Part shown: positions 1 to 11,984 of the stretch, one piece after another
How the letters are laid out: every line of letters starts with the position of its first letter
How positions within the stretch are numbered: position 1 is the stretch's first letter
NCBI GenBank assembly: GCA_008711295.1
Contig: VUYV01000157.1
Span: 154,146-218,145, forward strand
From: Anarhynchus alexandrinus
Taxonomy: Eukaryota; Chordata; Aves; Charadriiformes; Charadriidae
Reading direction: 5' to 3'
DNA: 64,000 nt
Program-made: the position numbers and the translations under genes
The notes under the pieces: generated by a model
What the model was told of the DNA's origin: nothing
Seen by the model: only the letters and a program-made list of their open reading frames with translations
Databases searched by the model: none

Positions 1-1200
1 GAAGTTTTTTCTGTACATATTTTGATAAAAACAGTACTTTCTAATACTTGTTTTTGTTACTTATGACTGCCTACAATAAATTATTTTCATCTCTTTTACA
101 CGCTTCCAAAAAAACTGTTGTTAAGTTCTGCAGCATTACTTGTCTTATCTTAGTCTCTGCTCATTGACTGTCGAGTTGGAATTTATTGACAGGTGTCACT
201 GGGAAGTTCTAGAAAACTGTATTGACCGGTGTGTAACATATGCAGACCTGAGCAAGGTTTAAGGGCACAGCTAGGGACGAAAGAAAGCATCAGTTAGACA
301 TCTAACCAGAACATGGAATGAAGACAGTTGTTGCCAGAATCCCTGCAGAAAGGTTTTGGGGTATAATTGCTGCTCTATTAGTACCGTTTTCATTAATTAA
401 GAAGTTTGCAGGGTTTCCTACTGCCACCTGCAGAATGTAGTATGCAGCTGCTGTTACCTTTTTGTTTTTTTTTCTACAGAAGCCCAAATCTCCTGTTAGG
501 CTGCACCGTACACAGCTGAATGAAAGGGAGAAGTCTGCAGGAGGCAATTGAAGATATGAAGCCGGAGAGAGGCCTCTCTGCTGGCTGCAGATGACAGCGC
601 CCATTCCTGGGCTGTGACAGAGGTTCTCCTCTGGATAGGTCACTTGTGACAAGAGAGGTAACGGCCCCTGGTGCTTGTTACTGCTTGATTAATAGAAATA
701 TTTCTTTGCTCTGCTGGCTCTGGTTCGTAGGAGTGCACACTGACATCATCCTTCAGGCAGAATCAGGCTCAGGTTAACTTCACTTTTACCTGAAATTAAT
801 TACGGTGGCTGAACTGTGACCTCAATGGGGTGATTGCCTGCAGCAGAGAGGTGATGGTAAGGAACTGCCAATAGAGATGTAAAATTAAGGACAGTGACTT
901 CTTTCTCTGGTACAGCTGGATCAATAGGAGGGTGTCCACCTGTGGCCTTGTAGCTTCTTAGTTTAATTGAGAACAACCTCTTCCTGAGGAACTAATGCAC
1001 TGCAGGAGTATCCAAATAAAGTGGGGTTTTTTTTCAGCCTAATGAAGTGATAAAATCAACTGCTGTGTTTAGTTCTTCTGTGTTTCTCTCAGATACAGGA
1101 CACACCTATCTGAAGACATTTTTAGACATCAAAGGGTTCTCTTCCCATGTGGCGTGTGTTACGTTTAGAATATCTACAGGCTGTTGCTTGTATTGACACC
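1..1200. other. unique noncoding DNA
   Basis: No coding, RNA or recognisable repeat feature was found. The longest open frame, 116 codons on the minus strand at 302-652, has no recognisable domain and no credible splice or promoter context, so I treat it as a chance frame. Composition is ordinary AT-rich vertebrate intergenic or intronic DNA. Confidence 0.6.
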
Positions 1201-1261
1201 TATTCTATTCTATTCTATTCTATTCTATTCTATTCTATTCTATTCTATTCTATTCTATTCT
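1201..1261. repeat. (TATTC)12 pentanucleotide microsatellite
   Basis: Twelve perfect head-to-tail copies of TATTC run from 1201 to 1260, followed by one more T. There are no interruptions, which suggests recent expansion or homogenisation and therefore length polymorphism between individuals. The flanks (GACACC before, TGACAAAGC after) are unique sequence, with no poly(A) or transposon end next to it. Confidence 0.98.
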
Positions 1262-2899
1262 GACAAAGCATAAATCCATTCAGAATGTTGTGGCTCCTCC
1301 TGTAACAAAAGGAAAGGATTCATAGTTGCTGTTTCCAGGACTGTTTCATGTCTTACATGTTTTTAACAACTATGTCAGGACCAGGTTAGACCTTTCCAAC
1401 AATCCAAATGGGTTTGCTGTTTGCCATGCCTACGTTAAACCATGATTCCCCTTGTTCCTGTAACTGCTGCATCTCCCGTGTTTTATTAACTTGGTATATA
1501 ATGAAGGAAGGCAGTGAAGTCAGTTCCCTGCTATTTTTTTATGTTCCCACCCAAACAAAAGCTTAATGGCTCATTTGCTATTGCAATGGGCTAAATAAAT
1601 CCTCTTAAAAACCATTGTTTTCACAATCTTTTACAATTTTAAGTATGAATCTAAGGCAGATAAATGTGTTAAAATATTTATAAAACCAACACCAATACAT
1701 TGGCCGTTTGCATAAATCTTCAAGGTTTTTCAATAGTATAAAGATTGCTTTGTGGATAGAAGGGATTTAAGTCTCTCCTCCCCCCATTCTTTGTTTTGAC
1801 ACAGATTTGTATATCACATTAATCTAACAGATTCCAAGGGCAAGAATTTATTCTTATAGGAAGAGCTGTAGTAAACTTTATACTAGCAGGAATTTTGGTC
1901 GTATTTTAAAATAAATATTAGCATATCACACTGTGGTGTGAGTCATTCTGACTTTCTGTATCACGACTTACATGGAAAAGAAGGGATCATTTAAAGTCTA
2001 CAGTGTTAAGTGAGGTGGTTGCAGTGCCATTTAAAAATCACTTGAAACTGCAATTTCTTTAAAATTAATTTCTGGAGGGCAAGCAATGTAATCTCTCGTG
2101 GACGAATTCTCAAGCTGTAGTTTATGGTTCCCTCTGGCACATGAACATTAGTGCTTCTGGCACTTGATCTGACTATCTCCTATGATATTCATGTATGGGT
2201 CTCATTTACATGACAGTTACACAGGTGATACAAGAAGGAACATGGAGCACTTGGCAAAGGGTGGCGGTGTGTGACCTGCCTGAACAATTTAGATGAGCTG
2301 CAGTTTATTCACTGCCTGTATCTGAGGTCTTATCAGGAGACAGGGCAGGTCTGTGTGAAAGTTGTTCTGTCTCAGAGGCTTATAGGCTGGGTATCATGCA
2401 TATGCAGTAGACTTCATTCAGTGTAGGTTTGGAAATTTCAGTTAGCTATAAGTGGATAAATATTTCATGAAATACATAAATTTGTGAAATTGCATCCATA
2501 TCTGGCCTGGAACTTTGTCAAAGTTTCTGGATTTTGGGACCAAATACTTCTTTGTCTGGTGACTTCAATACTGAAGAGTTTAGCCTATTCTCAAGCTCAA
2601 ATTCATTTAAAAATGTCTTTTTAAAATTAATTAGAGCAATTAATTGTTTAAAAGCTGGAGGAAGGCTAGAATGGTGAGCAGTGGAGTTCAGACTATGGTC
2701 TTCAGGAGAGCAGACTTCTGTTTGTTTGCGGTGATTGGGTAGGATATTGCTAGACAGAATCACCTGGGAAGCTGCCATAATGTGGAAAGGTGTCTCACTA
2801 TGGCAGACTAAATTTTAAGGAAAACATACTGAGCACTCAGAAGCAAACTGTCCTGTTGTGCAGGAAGACTCTAAAATTCAGCAGAAGGTCTTCTTGCCT
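1262..2899. other. unique AT-rich noncoding DNA
   Basis: No recognised gene or repeat. A small inverted repeat (TCACAC, four-base gap, GTGTGA) lies near 1926-1941 and is unremarkable in length. The 86-codon minus-strand open frame at 2518-2778 has no recognisable features. Confidence 0.5.
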
Positions 2900-3885
2900 A
2901 AAAAGTAAATTCTTAATGAACTAAAAGCCAACAAAAGAAGATTCAAGAAGTAACAATCAATGATTCTGTGCCCAGTTAGTTTTTGGTAATGAGCAAAATT
3001 ACCCGTGAATCCATGCCAAGGATTATACTGTACAATTTCTTCATTAATGACCTGAATGATGAGATAGTGAATTTGCATATGCTGCTAATCTGGGCAGGAG
3101 GGTGGGTGGCATGCTTAACTTTCAGTCTGGTGAGATCTTGAGAAAATTGAGATTTGGGCCAACAGAAATCTTGTGAATTTTAACAAAAAGAGAAGTGCGA
3201 AGTTTCATATGTGGGATTGAATAGCCCCATGCGTCAGTACAGAGTGGGGGCCAGCAACCCCGCTAGAAGTACCTGGATGTTACGATACCAAATTGACTAT
3301 CACTTAACAGAATGTTTTCCTTACAAATAAGGTGAACTGCATACTGGACAGCACTAGGGGAAGTGTGACCAGCAGATCTAGGGATGTTATACATTTTCTT
3401 GACATTGATGAAGCCATAGCTGTACCTGGTTCTGAGACCCTGAGTTCAGGAAGGATGTTGAGGAATGGAAGGTCCAGTGGAGGGCTAGCGAGAGGTCAGC
3501 ACATGAGCCCACAAAGAATGAGGAGAGGTTAGGGAGCTGAAATCATTTAGTCTGGCAAAAAGGAAGCTAAAGGGAGATTTAAGAGCAGCCTACAACTACT
3601 TGAAGGGCAATTACAAAGATGGCAGAGCCAGACTGTTCTTGGTACTGGCAGATTACACAGAGAAAGTGAGAGACCCACAGACTGCAGCATAGGAGGTCAT
3701 TACAAGGGTAGTGCAGCACTGAAACAGGTTACCCAGAGAAGTTGTGAATCTTCATCCTTGGAAATTTTCAAGACTCAACTGGGCAAAGCCCTGACTGATC
3801 TTATGTTGGCAATACTCCTACTGTAAGCTGGAGATTGGACTACAGAATTCCAGAGGTACTTTCCTACCAAGATTTCTATGATTCT
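2900..3885 (+). mobile_element. old 5'-truncated CR1 LINE fragment
   Basis: This is a heavily decayed non-LTR retrotransposon of the CR1 family. From about 2905 it follows the layout of the CR1 reverse transcriptase and 3' part: an eroded segment matching the region before the catalytic motif, then a stretch near 3035-3060 equivalent to FNIFINDLND, the 'CCCATG...CAGTACAG' region near 3227-3242, the 'AGTCTGGC...AGGAAGCT' region near 3550-3570, and the 'GGTTACCCAGAGAAGTTGTG' region near 3728-3747. It ends in ATTTCTATGATTCT at 3872-3885, the usual CR1 terminal repeat. Frameshifts, deletions and stops are everywhere, so it encodes nothing. It is clearly older than the neighbouring copy and comes from a different subfamily. 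The exact 5' edge is uncertain by some tens of bases. Confidence 0.8.
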
Positions 3886-4184
3886 TCCCACCAGCATTGC
3901 TAATTATTTTGAGATGAAGCATGTAGGGAATGTCCAAGATTCAGTTTTCGTTATCTTAAAATCCAACCTCTTAAAGATATATTAGGCACACGATACAGAT
4001 ATTTGTAAGAGGGCTCTGAGATAGTGAATCATCCTTAATTCTTATTAAAGTATTAAATATGGCTTCAATTTTAGATAGCATCCCCTATTCCCTGTAGTAG
4101 CTGGTCATTCTTATGTGGGGACTTCTGATTTAACATTTTTTTAATGTCATCAATAGTGACAGTTTTGTAGTTGGGGGAAAGGGA
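3886..4184. other. unique spacer between two CR1 fragments
   Basis: About 300 bp of AT-rich sequence separates the end of the older CR1 copy from the truncated 5' edge of the younger copy. It contains no recognised feature. Confidence 0.5.
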
Positions 4185-5685
4185 AGAATTAACCCCCTGA
4201 GCTGGATGACAGGGACAGGGAGCAGAATGAAGTCCCCATAATCCAAACGGAAATGGTTAGTGACCTGCTACACCACTTAGACATACACAAGTCTAGGGAG
4301 CTGGATGGGATGCACCCAAGGGTACTGAGGGAGCTGGTGGAAGTGCTCACCAAGCCACTTTGCATCATTTATCAGCAGTCCTGGCTAACCAGGGAGGTCT
4401 CAGTTGACTGGAAGTTAGCAAATGTGATGCCTGTCTACAGGAAGGGCTGGAGGGAGGATTTGGGAAACTACAAGCCTGTCAATCTGACCTCGGTGCTGGG
4501 GAACAGATCATGGAACAGATCATCTTGAGTGCCATCACACGGCACACACAGGACAACCAGGTGATCAGGCCCAGTTAGCATGGGTTTATGAAAGGCAGGT
4601 CCTGCTTCACTAACGTGATCTCCTTCTATGACAAGGTGACTCACTTAGTGGACAAGGGAAAGGCTGTGGATGTTGTTTACCTGGACTTTAGTCAAGTCTT
4701 TGACACCATTTCCCACAGCATTCTCCTGAAGAAACTGGCTGCTTATGGCCTGGACAGGTGTACTCTTTGCTGGGTAAAAAAACGGCTGAATGGCTGGGCC
4801 CAAAGAGTGGTGGTGAATGGTGTTGTATCCAGTTGGTGGCCAGTCACAAGTGGTATTCCTCAGGGCTCAGTACTGGGACCTGTTCTGTTTAATATCTTTA
4901 TCAAAAATCTGGACTAGGGGATTCAGTGCACAGTCAGTAAGTTTGCAGACGACAACAAGTTGGGCGGGAGTGTTGATCTGCTTGAGGGTAGGACAGCTCT
5001 ACAGAGGGGTCTGGACAGGCTGGATCAATGGGCCAAGGCCAATGGTATGAGGTTCAACAAGGCCTAATGCTGAGTCCTGCACACGGGTCACAACAACCCC
5101 ATGCAGCGCTACAGGCTTGAGGAAGTGTGGCTGAAAGCTGCCCAGTAGAAAAATGACCTGGGAGTGTTGATTGAACTGAACATGAGCCAGCAGTGTGCCC
5201 AGGTGGCCAAGAAGGCCAACAGCGTCCTGGCTTGTATCAGAAATAGTGTGGCCAGCAGGATTAGGGAAGTGATTGTCCCCCTGTACTTGGCATTGGTGAG
5301 GCCACACTTTGAATACTGTGTTCAGTTTTGGGCCCCTCACTACAAGAAAGACATTGAGGTGCTGGAGCATACCCAAAGAAGAGCAACGAAACTGGTGAAG
5401 GGTCTAGAGCAGAAGTCTTATGAGGAGCAGCTGAGGGAACTGGGGTTGTTTAGCCTGGAGAAAAGGAGGCTGAGGAAAAATTCTCCAGTGAAAGGGTTGT
5501 CAAGCATTGGAACAGGTTGCCCAGGGAAGCAGTGGAGTCCGCATCCCTGGAGGTATTTAAAAGGTGGGTAGATGTGGTGCTTAGGGACATGGTTTAGTGG
5601 TGGACTTGACAGTGTTAGGTTAACAGTTGGACTTGATGATCTTAAAGGTCTTTTCCAACCTAAATAATTCTAGCATTCTATGATT
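4185..5685 (+). mobile_element. 5'-truncated CR1 LINE, reverse transcriptase to 3' end
   Basis: This is a fairly well preserved 3' part of a CR1 LINE inserted in + orientation. It starts near 4185, inside the region before the reverse transcriptase (a conserved stretch beginning 'MVSDLLHHLDIHKSRELDGMHP' at 4253), continues through the reverse transcriptase, and ends with the CR1 3' untranslated region and the terminal ATTCTATGATT at about 5675-5685. Truncation at the 5' end is the normal outcome of target-primed reverse transcription, and no target-site duplication is expected for CR1. Compared with the CR1 layout I know, about 150 bp is missing around 5473-5478, just after 'GGAGGCTGAGG'. The 3' phrase 'TTTTCCAACCTAAA' and the wording of the 3' region are typical of neognath birds. 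Confidence 0.95.
4253..5472 (+). pseudogene. decayed CR1 ORF2 reverse transcriptase
   Basis: Remnant of the CR1 ORF2 polyprotein that copied the element's RNA at a nicked target. Visible reverse transcriptase motifs are [15 protein letters not shown] around 4669-4713 (first catalytic aspartate), [15 protein letters not shown] around 4849-4893, and the FADD active-site box at 4942-4953 in the same frame. The frame is broken many times: a 2 bp insertion near 4504-4510, TAG at 4576-4578, TAG at 4915-4917 (a GAG position in related copies), TAA at 5065-5067, TGA at 5071-5073 (apparently a decayed CGA-like CpG codon), and small indels near 5118-5155. A last open stretch (5164-5470) covers the conserved segment after the reverse transcriptase. 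It can make no functional enzyme. Confidence in the family is high; the endpoints follow recognisable similarity. Confidence 0.93.
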
Positions 5686-8600
5686 AGCTGTTGCTAATTG
5701 GTCAGAATCTGCTGGAATGTGATTTCACTCTCATGAAAACAGACACAGGGGTTGCATATATGACACTGTGTCTCACCCAACACTTCATTGCCAAAAGCTG
5801 ACTCAATTAAAAGTCTGTTGGGACCCGAAGACAGGCTAACAGAAGTTGTGTTTTTGCTAGTCTCAATCCCGAGCACAGGGCTCTGTTGTAGAGATTTCAT
5901 TTCACTCATCCTGATTTCACTGTGCCTGGTCTCTGACTTGGAAAAAAATAAAAAGGAAAAAGTTAGGTGTTCAAGGGCTCTGTGCCTCCTTATTTTAAAC
6001 AATCTCTTTAAGTTGCTGTCTTTACTTTTAAATCAAAATCTTCTGAACCTGATCTGAACCATATCTTCCTTAGGCTTCTTCCAAATCTTACTTACTTGTC
6101 TAGGAACTTGGGATTACTGTTTGGCTCATCTGGGTTTTCTCCAAAGGACACCAACAGCAGAGGCTGGAGACCTTTCCTTGGGTGTTAGCAGTCCTGTGAA
6201 TGCTAATCCATTTTGCTATTTCTGCTTCATCTCTCCTCATGTGTATTCAAAGATCAGCGCTATTATTTTGGGTTCTTCATGCTGGACAGTTTATGAGTAA
6301 TGTTTTATGTGGTTGCACATAGATCCAAACCCACTATGTATAATCTTTTCAGGAGATAATCCTTTATCAGCAGATGTGGAAGTGTTCAGACAGCCATCAC
6401 ATCTCTAAAACATGACAAAGAGCACACCATCAAGGAGCGCTATCATGCTGCTATGGATTGAGGGATGATGTGCTATAAAAAATGCATATCTTTCTTGATT
6501 GATATGAAATATATAAAAGAAATCTGCTTTTAAAGACCATGTTGGTGAATTAATCTCAGGAAGAAAGATTATCCTTGAAAGGACCTTTCCCATGTCTGAA
6601 AGAATATAATTTCAGATGTAACTATAGATGTGTTTGAATGCCACCACATTCTGAAAATGAAGTGTCATTATTCTCCAACACTGATCTTCTCACCAGTACC
6701 TGTTCACCGTGCAATGAACCTTTCAACAGATGCAATTAGAATAAAGGCTTTTGGGAGCACTGAGCATTTAGAGACCTTGGACCGGGTCTGCAGCGGAGAT
6801 CAAGCTGCACTTCCTTCATCAGGAAGGGTGGGAAAGTGATGATTTGGTTCATGTTTGAGCAAAGAACGAAAAAGATGTCTGAGCATCAGCTTGTCCCCAT
6901 GTGATTTACAGCAACTTTAAGTAAAGGCAATCACCTTTGAGCTTAAGGGTACTCAGCTCTGGTACATCCGTTCTGCCACTCCTAACAAGTACTTCTTTAC
7001 AGACCCCGCTCTGAGTGTAGGCAAAACTGAGTTTTGCTGACCCCAGGAAGAGGACAAATTAACACCATAGTTCAATTATGTATTGGCAGCAGAATAGCTC
7101 CTATACCAGTCTCCCAAAACAGATCCAGGTAGCAACCCAATATGTTATTTGGCCCCAGTAATGACCCTGCTTTTTATGTGCCTTGCCCCTGCCGACACTG
7201 AGTATTCTGCAACAGGGTGGCATCCTGCCAGGTGGTGGGAGGGGAAATTAAAAGAAGAATGATCAGGCACCTTTTTCCTGTGCAGGGAATATTCCTTCTT
7301 CAGCTTTGGAGCAGGTTACTGTCAGCACAGTCTCTCCCTGGGCTGGAGCGCAGTCTGATGCAGACAGATACCGTAGCTGTATGTGCTTCGTCTCAGCTGA
7401 TTAGAAATGATGGTATCAGGAGAAGGTGCTTCTTTGCGAAGTTAATATTAGGCAGGCACATAACCATTACATTACATGTCAGTCTTGGCTTCACCACCTG
7501 GGTGTCAGCTTTGGCTGTGCCCAATTCCCAGTTTGGTCCTCTGCTCTCACGCTGTTAAGTGGATGGATATGTAATGTGCAGCTCCATTGTCATCAATATT
7601 CTAGCTGAAGTGCAGAAGTCCTCATGGACAAGGTGTATCACATATTCAGTGTATTTACACTACTGCTGTATCATAAAGCACACAGAAACCATTTTATGCG
7701 TGCTTTCTTAGGAGGTTAGAAAATGCTTTTTGTAAATGCCTATATACACTTACTGATATAAGGTACTTCTCCTTTTTGGGTGAAAGCAGTCAAAATCTTA
7801 TTCTTTTTAAAATATGATATTGAATTGTGATACATTTAATTGATAAGTAACTTCCATGACAAGCAGAAAGGAATCTTTACACTATCCCAAAGAAAATACT
7901 AATACATCATGTAGTTAGACATAGAATGGAAGAAGACCAAACCATAAGATCTGAATACAGAGGTGAGGACTTATAACCTGTAGATCAATGAAGAAGGATG
8001 TTTATATGCTTAGTAAGGAGCAGGCACCCATGAAAGGATTGTAAAGGATAGATCTAGATGTTAGGATTCAACAGGATGAAACCTCACCTATTACAATCTG
8101 TCAAAGGCTCAGGAAGTGTAGTGCCTCCATGACTGCCTGTGATCATCATGCTCCTGCTGTGCCCTTTGGCCTTTTCTGCCAGCATAGCTCATGGTCTCTC
8201 TCTTCTCAGGGTACAAAGGATCACGTTCCTTTTTAAAACCTAGGAGACTGTGCCTCTCACCTGTGAACGTTTCTTTAGTCCCTGATCTCTTTCTCAGAAT
8301 GATTTCCCCTCCAGGAAGGGGACAGGAACCATATCCTTTTCCAACTCATAGACTTTTGTATTGAACAGGAAGAACTGGGCTTTACTGTCATTTATGACTT
8401 CTCTGAGTGGTTCCATAGAATGTCTGTTCATCAGGTTTCATCCCCTCTTTCATCTTCTGCAGTCTACTGTAACATGAATTAGTGTTGTGCATGCTCTCTT
8501 CCAACCCTCTTTTGTGCCATTTGAACAATCAAGAAGATGTTGTACATGGACAATCTTCACTCAAATATTTTATTGAGAACGACACATGTCAATTAACTAA

Positions 8601-8811
8601 ATCTGTTTGTGAATCTGAGACTATCTACAAGTACTTTAACAGCTTTTAAAAAGGCAGAATAATATGAACATTTTGACATGTTTTAAATGAATAGTTCGGT
8701 TTATCATTGCAAAAAAACGGTGCAAAGAAATACAATAAATTACCTTCTGGAATGAGATTGCTTAATTCTGGGTTTAACGAAAAATTCATTTCGAAGATAA
8801 GCTATTTGTGT
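5686..8811. other. unique noncoding DNA
   Basis: No gene, RNA or mobile element recognised. Open frames up to 113 codons (for example 7217-7558 on +) show no domain and no splice context and are treated as chance frames. Confidence 0.5.
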
Positions 8812-8846
8812 TTTCTGTTTGTTTGTTTGTTCGTTGTTTTTTTTTA
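8812..8846. repeat. short TTTG/T-rich tract
   Basis: An imperfect run of TTTG units followed by a nine-base T run. It is too short and impure to suggest anything beyond ordinary low-complexity sequence. Confidence 0.6.
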
Positions 8847-11764
8847 ATCTGTAGTGATAAATCAGAAGAAAATGCTCTGAGATAAACCAAAATAAACTTC
8901 TCTTCTTCCTTAAGCACGGTAGCTTCACTCCTCTATGCGCTAGTTGGGCTAGCTACCAAGACGAGTTACTGTCACAGGTCTGTTTGGGTTTCATGTTGGT
9001 GGTCAGCCTGAAGGTGGTTTAAGTGAATCTTGTTTACTTCCTGCTGTGTAAGTCTTAAGAAGATACACAAAATCAGTTAGTTACTGCTTCTTAGCTGAGA
9101 AGCAGCAACTTTCAGCGGAAGAAAGATCATTTTTTGAAACACTAACTCATCTTTTTTGTGATTGTGAGCATTGCTCTCAGCTATTTATACCAGAATTACC
9201 TAAGGAAATGCAGCTGTGCCCTTCTTCTTATGTATGCAGTCTAAATCAAATCCTTTGTGTCTATTTTATCTTCCTAATTTTTATATTTTTTTCTTACTAG
9301 ACATGGAAATAATGGAAGCCCTAGGCTTTCTGAATATATCCCAGTAGGAAGTGAGTTAAAAGAACTAAAAAGAAGCTAATTATGAAAGCTGTAACAAGTA
9401 GTATGGTTTTATATTTAGAAGCCACCTTTTTATTTCTGAGCATCTGATTTTTCCTGTTGAGCTCTTTCATCCCACTGAAAGGTTTTAATTGTATGGCAAA
9501 TTCTTTTAGAGTCCTCGGATAGATAGTAAACAGAAGGCTATTAAAACTGCTTTTTAGCTTCAGAACTCCTACTCTTCTGAAAATTTGAATATGAATCTGT
9601 AATGAAATTAATTTGCTACTGTTTTTGCAGATTTGCGTGATACTCTTATTATTGGCTCTTTACATGACCTGCCATCTACTGTTGCTTCTGAAGTGGCTTA
9701 CTTGGCCTTGTGTGCTGGGCTGAGAAACTGTGTGAATTGTACTTTGAAAGCCTGCTTTCAGCAGGGTAATTTATTGTTTGTTAGGAGGGAATTTCAAGAG
9801 ATGTTATCTTTGCTTATCATCCTTTCAGATGTACTCTGCCAAAAGGAAACAAATCAAAGTGACTCCAGTGTTTATATTCTGAATGGCATCTATTTATGCA
9901 ATCTCACAGTTCCCTAATGATTAAGTAAGATACGGGGGAAGTGAAACTATTTAAACCAGAACAGAATGTTTCTCTTTAAATATGGGGACTCTGCCTGTCT
10001 TCTTTGTCCATCAGGTGGGGCCAAATCCGTTCTCCTGTTGAAGTGGCTTAGACATCCTGGCGTGATGAAGACACTGATTTTTTCACACTACATCTTTTGT
10101 ACTAACCGGAGGTAATAGGATCTCTTATCTGCAAGGATCTGCAAGGTGCTGCTGCGAAACTTGTCCCTCAGGCTTCATTAACAAGATGAAGAAGAAGAGA
10201 ATCTGATGGAACAAAGTAATCTATGACATTTCTAGCAGTTTAAGGAGAAGTTTTGCTACATCTCTGTGGCAGCCAACTTACAGGCTTTAGAAAGTGGTTA
10301 AATTGCCTGTGTCTGTACATCAATGTCTGTGGTTTTCCTAAATCTGAAGTCCAGTTCTGGTCCTCTGTGAATATTATCTATCTGCTCCAGAGTGAGATCC
10401 TAAACCACCACCTACTGTCATGAGAAGGTAAAATCCAGCCCAGCACATCGGGCCTGAGGAAAGGCAGTCTCTGATCCTCAGGTGAAGACAGGTCAGAGAA
10501 GGCAATAGTGCCATCCCACATTTTACAGGCAGTGAGTTACACAGCCGGCACATAGCACACTCCAGAACAGGAACAGGGTGGGAGTGAAAGTGTTTGTGCA
10601 CTGATTTCTGATCTATTGAAATGAGCTTATGCGTCAATGTTGCAGACTTTAGCATATGTTTGATCTACTAATTTTGTATTTTAGATTGCACATATATGAT
10701 CCACCTGTATATATTTGCTCCATTTTAAAAAGCCTTCAGTTGGACGTGTCCACAGCTCACTGTGCAGGGAAGTAGATGGTTAACTCAAGGATATTGCCTG
10801 TTGACTTAACAGGCCTAATACATATTGAAATACCCACATTTGAATACAAATTTATAATTATTAGTTACAGAATTTGATTTAAATTGTGTATGCGGTTTCC
10901 CACGTCAATATGGCTGACATCGGGCGTGCGTGCACTAATTCAGAAAGGACATTTGCCATTTTCTGAGTGATTAATTCAGCCAGAGGCTGTGCCACTCTGG
11001 GTGGGAATATCCATAACCTCTGCTGGATTGAACAAATATGTAAGGAGAGTTAGATTGCATGCTGTCAGGTTCTTGATGTCCGTGCCTCTAGTCTGAGACC
11101 TACAGGGAAGTTGTCCAGAGGGGAGACACAGGACCAGCACTGTTGTCAAGGGAGAAGCAGATCAATCTGATCCAATATTTAGGGAAATTTTCTGTTGCTT
11201 CCTGATTTGGGAGTCCTTGGGCCTTCTGAGAACAACATAGTTACAAATTTGGTAGAAGAGCTGCGCAGTGATTGTCATAAGAAATTAAATGATCAAAAAT
11301 CAAGAAAATGGGATAGCAAATATACAAGCTACCCAGACAAGATAGAAAGGAGAAGGAAGGAGATTGTGTTAGCACCGAGTCTTCTAACACGTTGTGTTGA
11401 GGGTGATCAAGAATTTATTCTAACCTCTTTAACACTTTGTTTTTCTTTATATTCAGACATAATTAAATAAAAGAAGAGGGAAAACCTATATCCCAGGCAC
11501 TGTCTTGATCCCCATGACTGCATATCTGGTCTGCCTGATCTACCAAATACGGTATAGCATGAACACCATTTATATATGTTCTAACAGTAAAATGAATAGA
11601 GAGGGGTTTATTTCTAATTTTTATTCATATGAAGTAACTGAAGGAATACAGCTTATTAAATTTGAAACATTTGGTGACACAGTACAACTCAGTGATGTTT
11701 TTGAATATGAGATCCTTTTTTGGAATATTCTGTGAAAGACAGAAATCCACCAGGTAACAAAAGA
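8847..11764. other. unique noncoding DNA
   Basis: No gene could be supported. Two weak points of interest are discussed separately: a possible splice-acceptor-bounded open frame at 9631-9775, and a short segment near 10490-10580 that weakly resembles a MIR-type SINE core on the minus strand. The remainder has no recognisable content. Confidence 0.45.
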
Positions 11765-11792
11765 AACAGAGAGAAAGAGAGAGAGAGAGAGA
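11765..11792. repeat. imperfect (GA)n microsatellite
   Basis: A purine run beginning GAAACAGAGAGAAAG and continuing as about seven clean GA units before GATATTT. Short and imperfect. Confidence 0.85.
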
Positions 11793-11984
11793 TATTTTTC
11801 TTTTGTTTACATCATGTTTCAGTTCAGTCCTTTGAATGTCTGTAATGTGTGTTGGGACTGCAAATTCTTATCTTGGGTTCTGCTGTGTTTTACGTGCTGT
11901 CTATACAATGATGTTACATAATATTGGCTTGTTTGCTGTATGTGTTACAATATGCTTCATTTAAGGTAGAGAAGATCTCGTCTG

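Noticed and set aside
4999..5376. 125-codon minus-strand frame
   Set aside because: Antisense shadow of the CR1 reverse transcriptase region.
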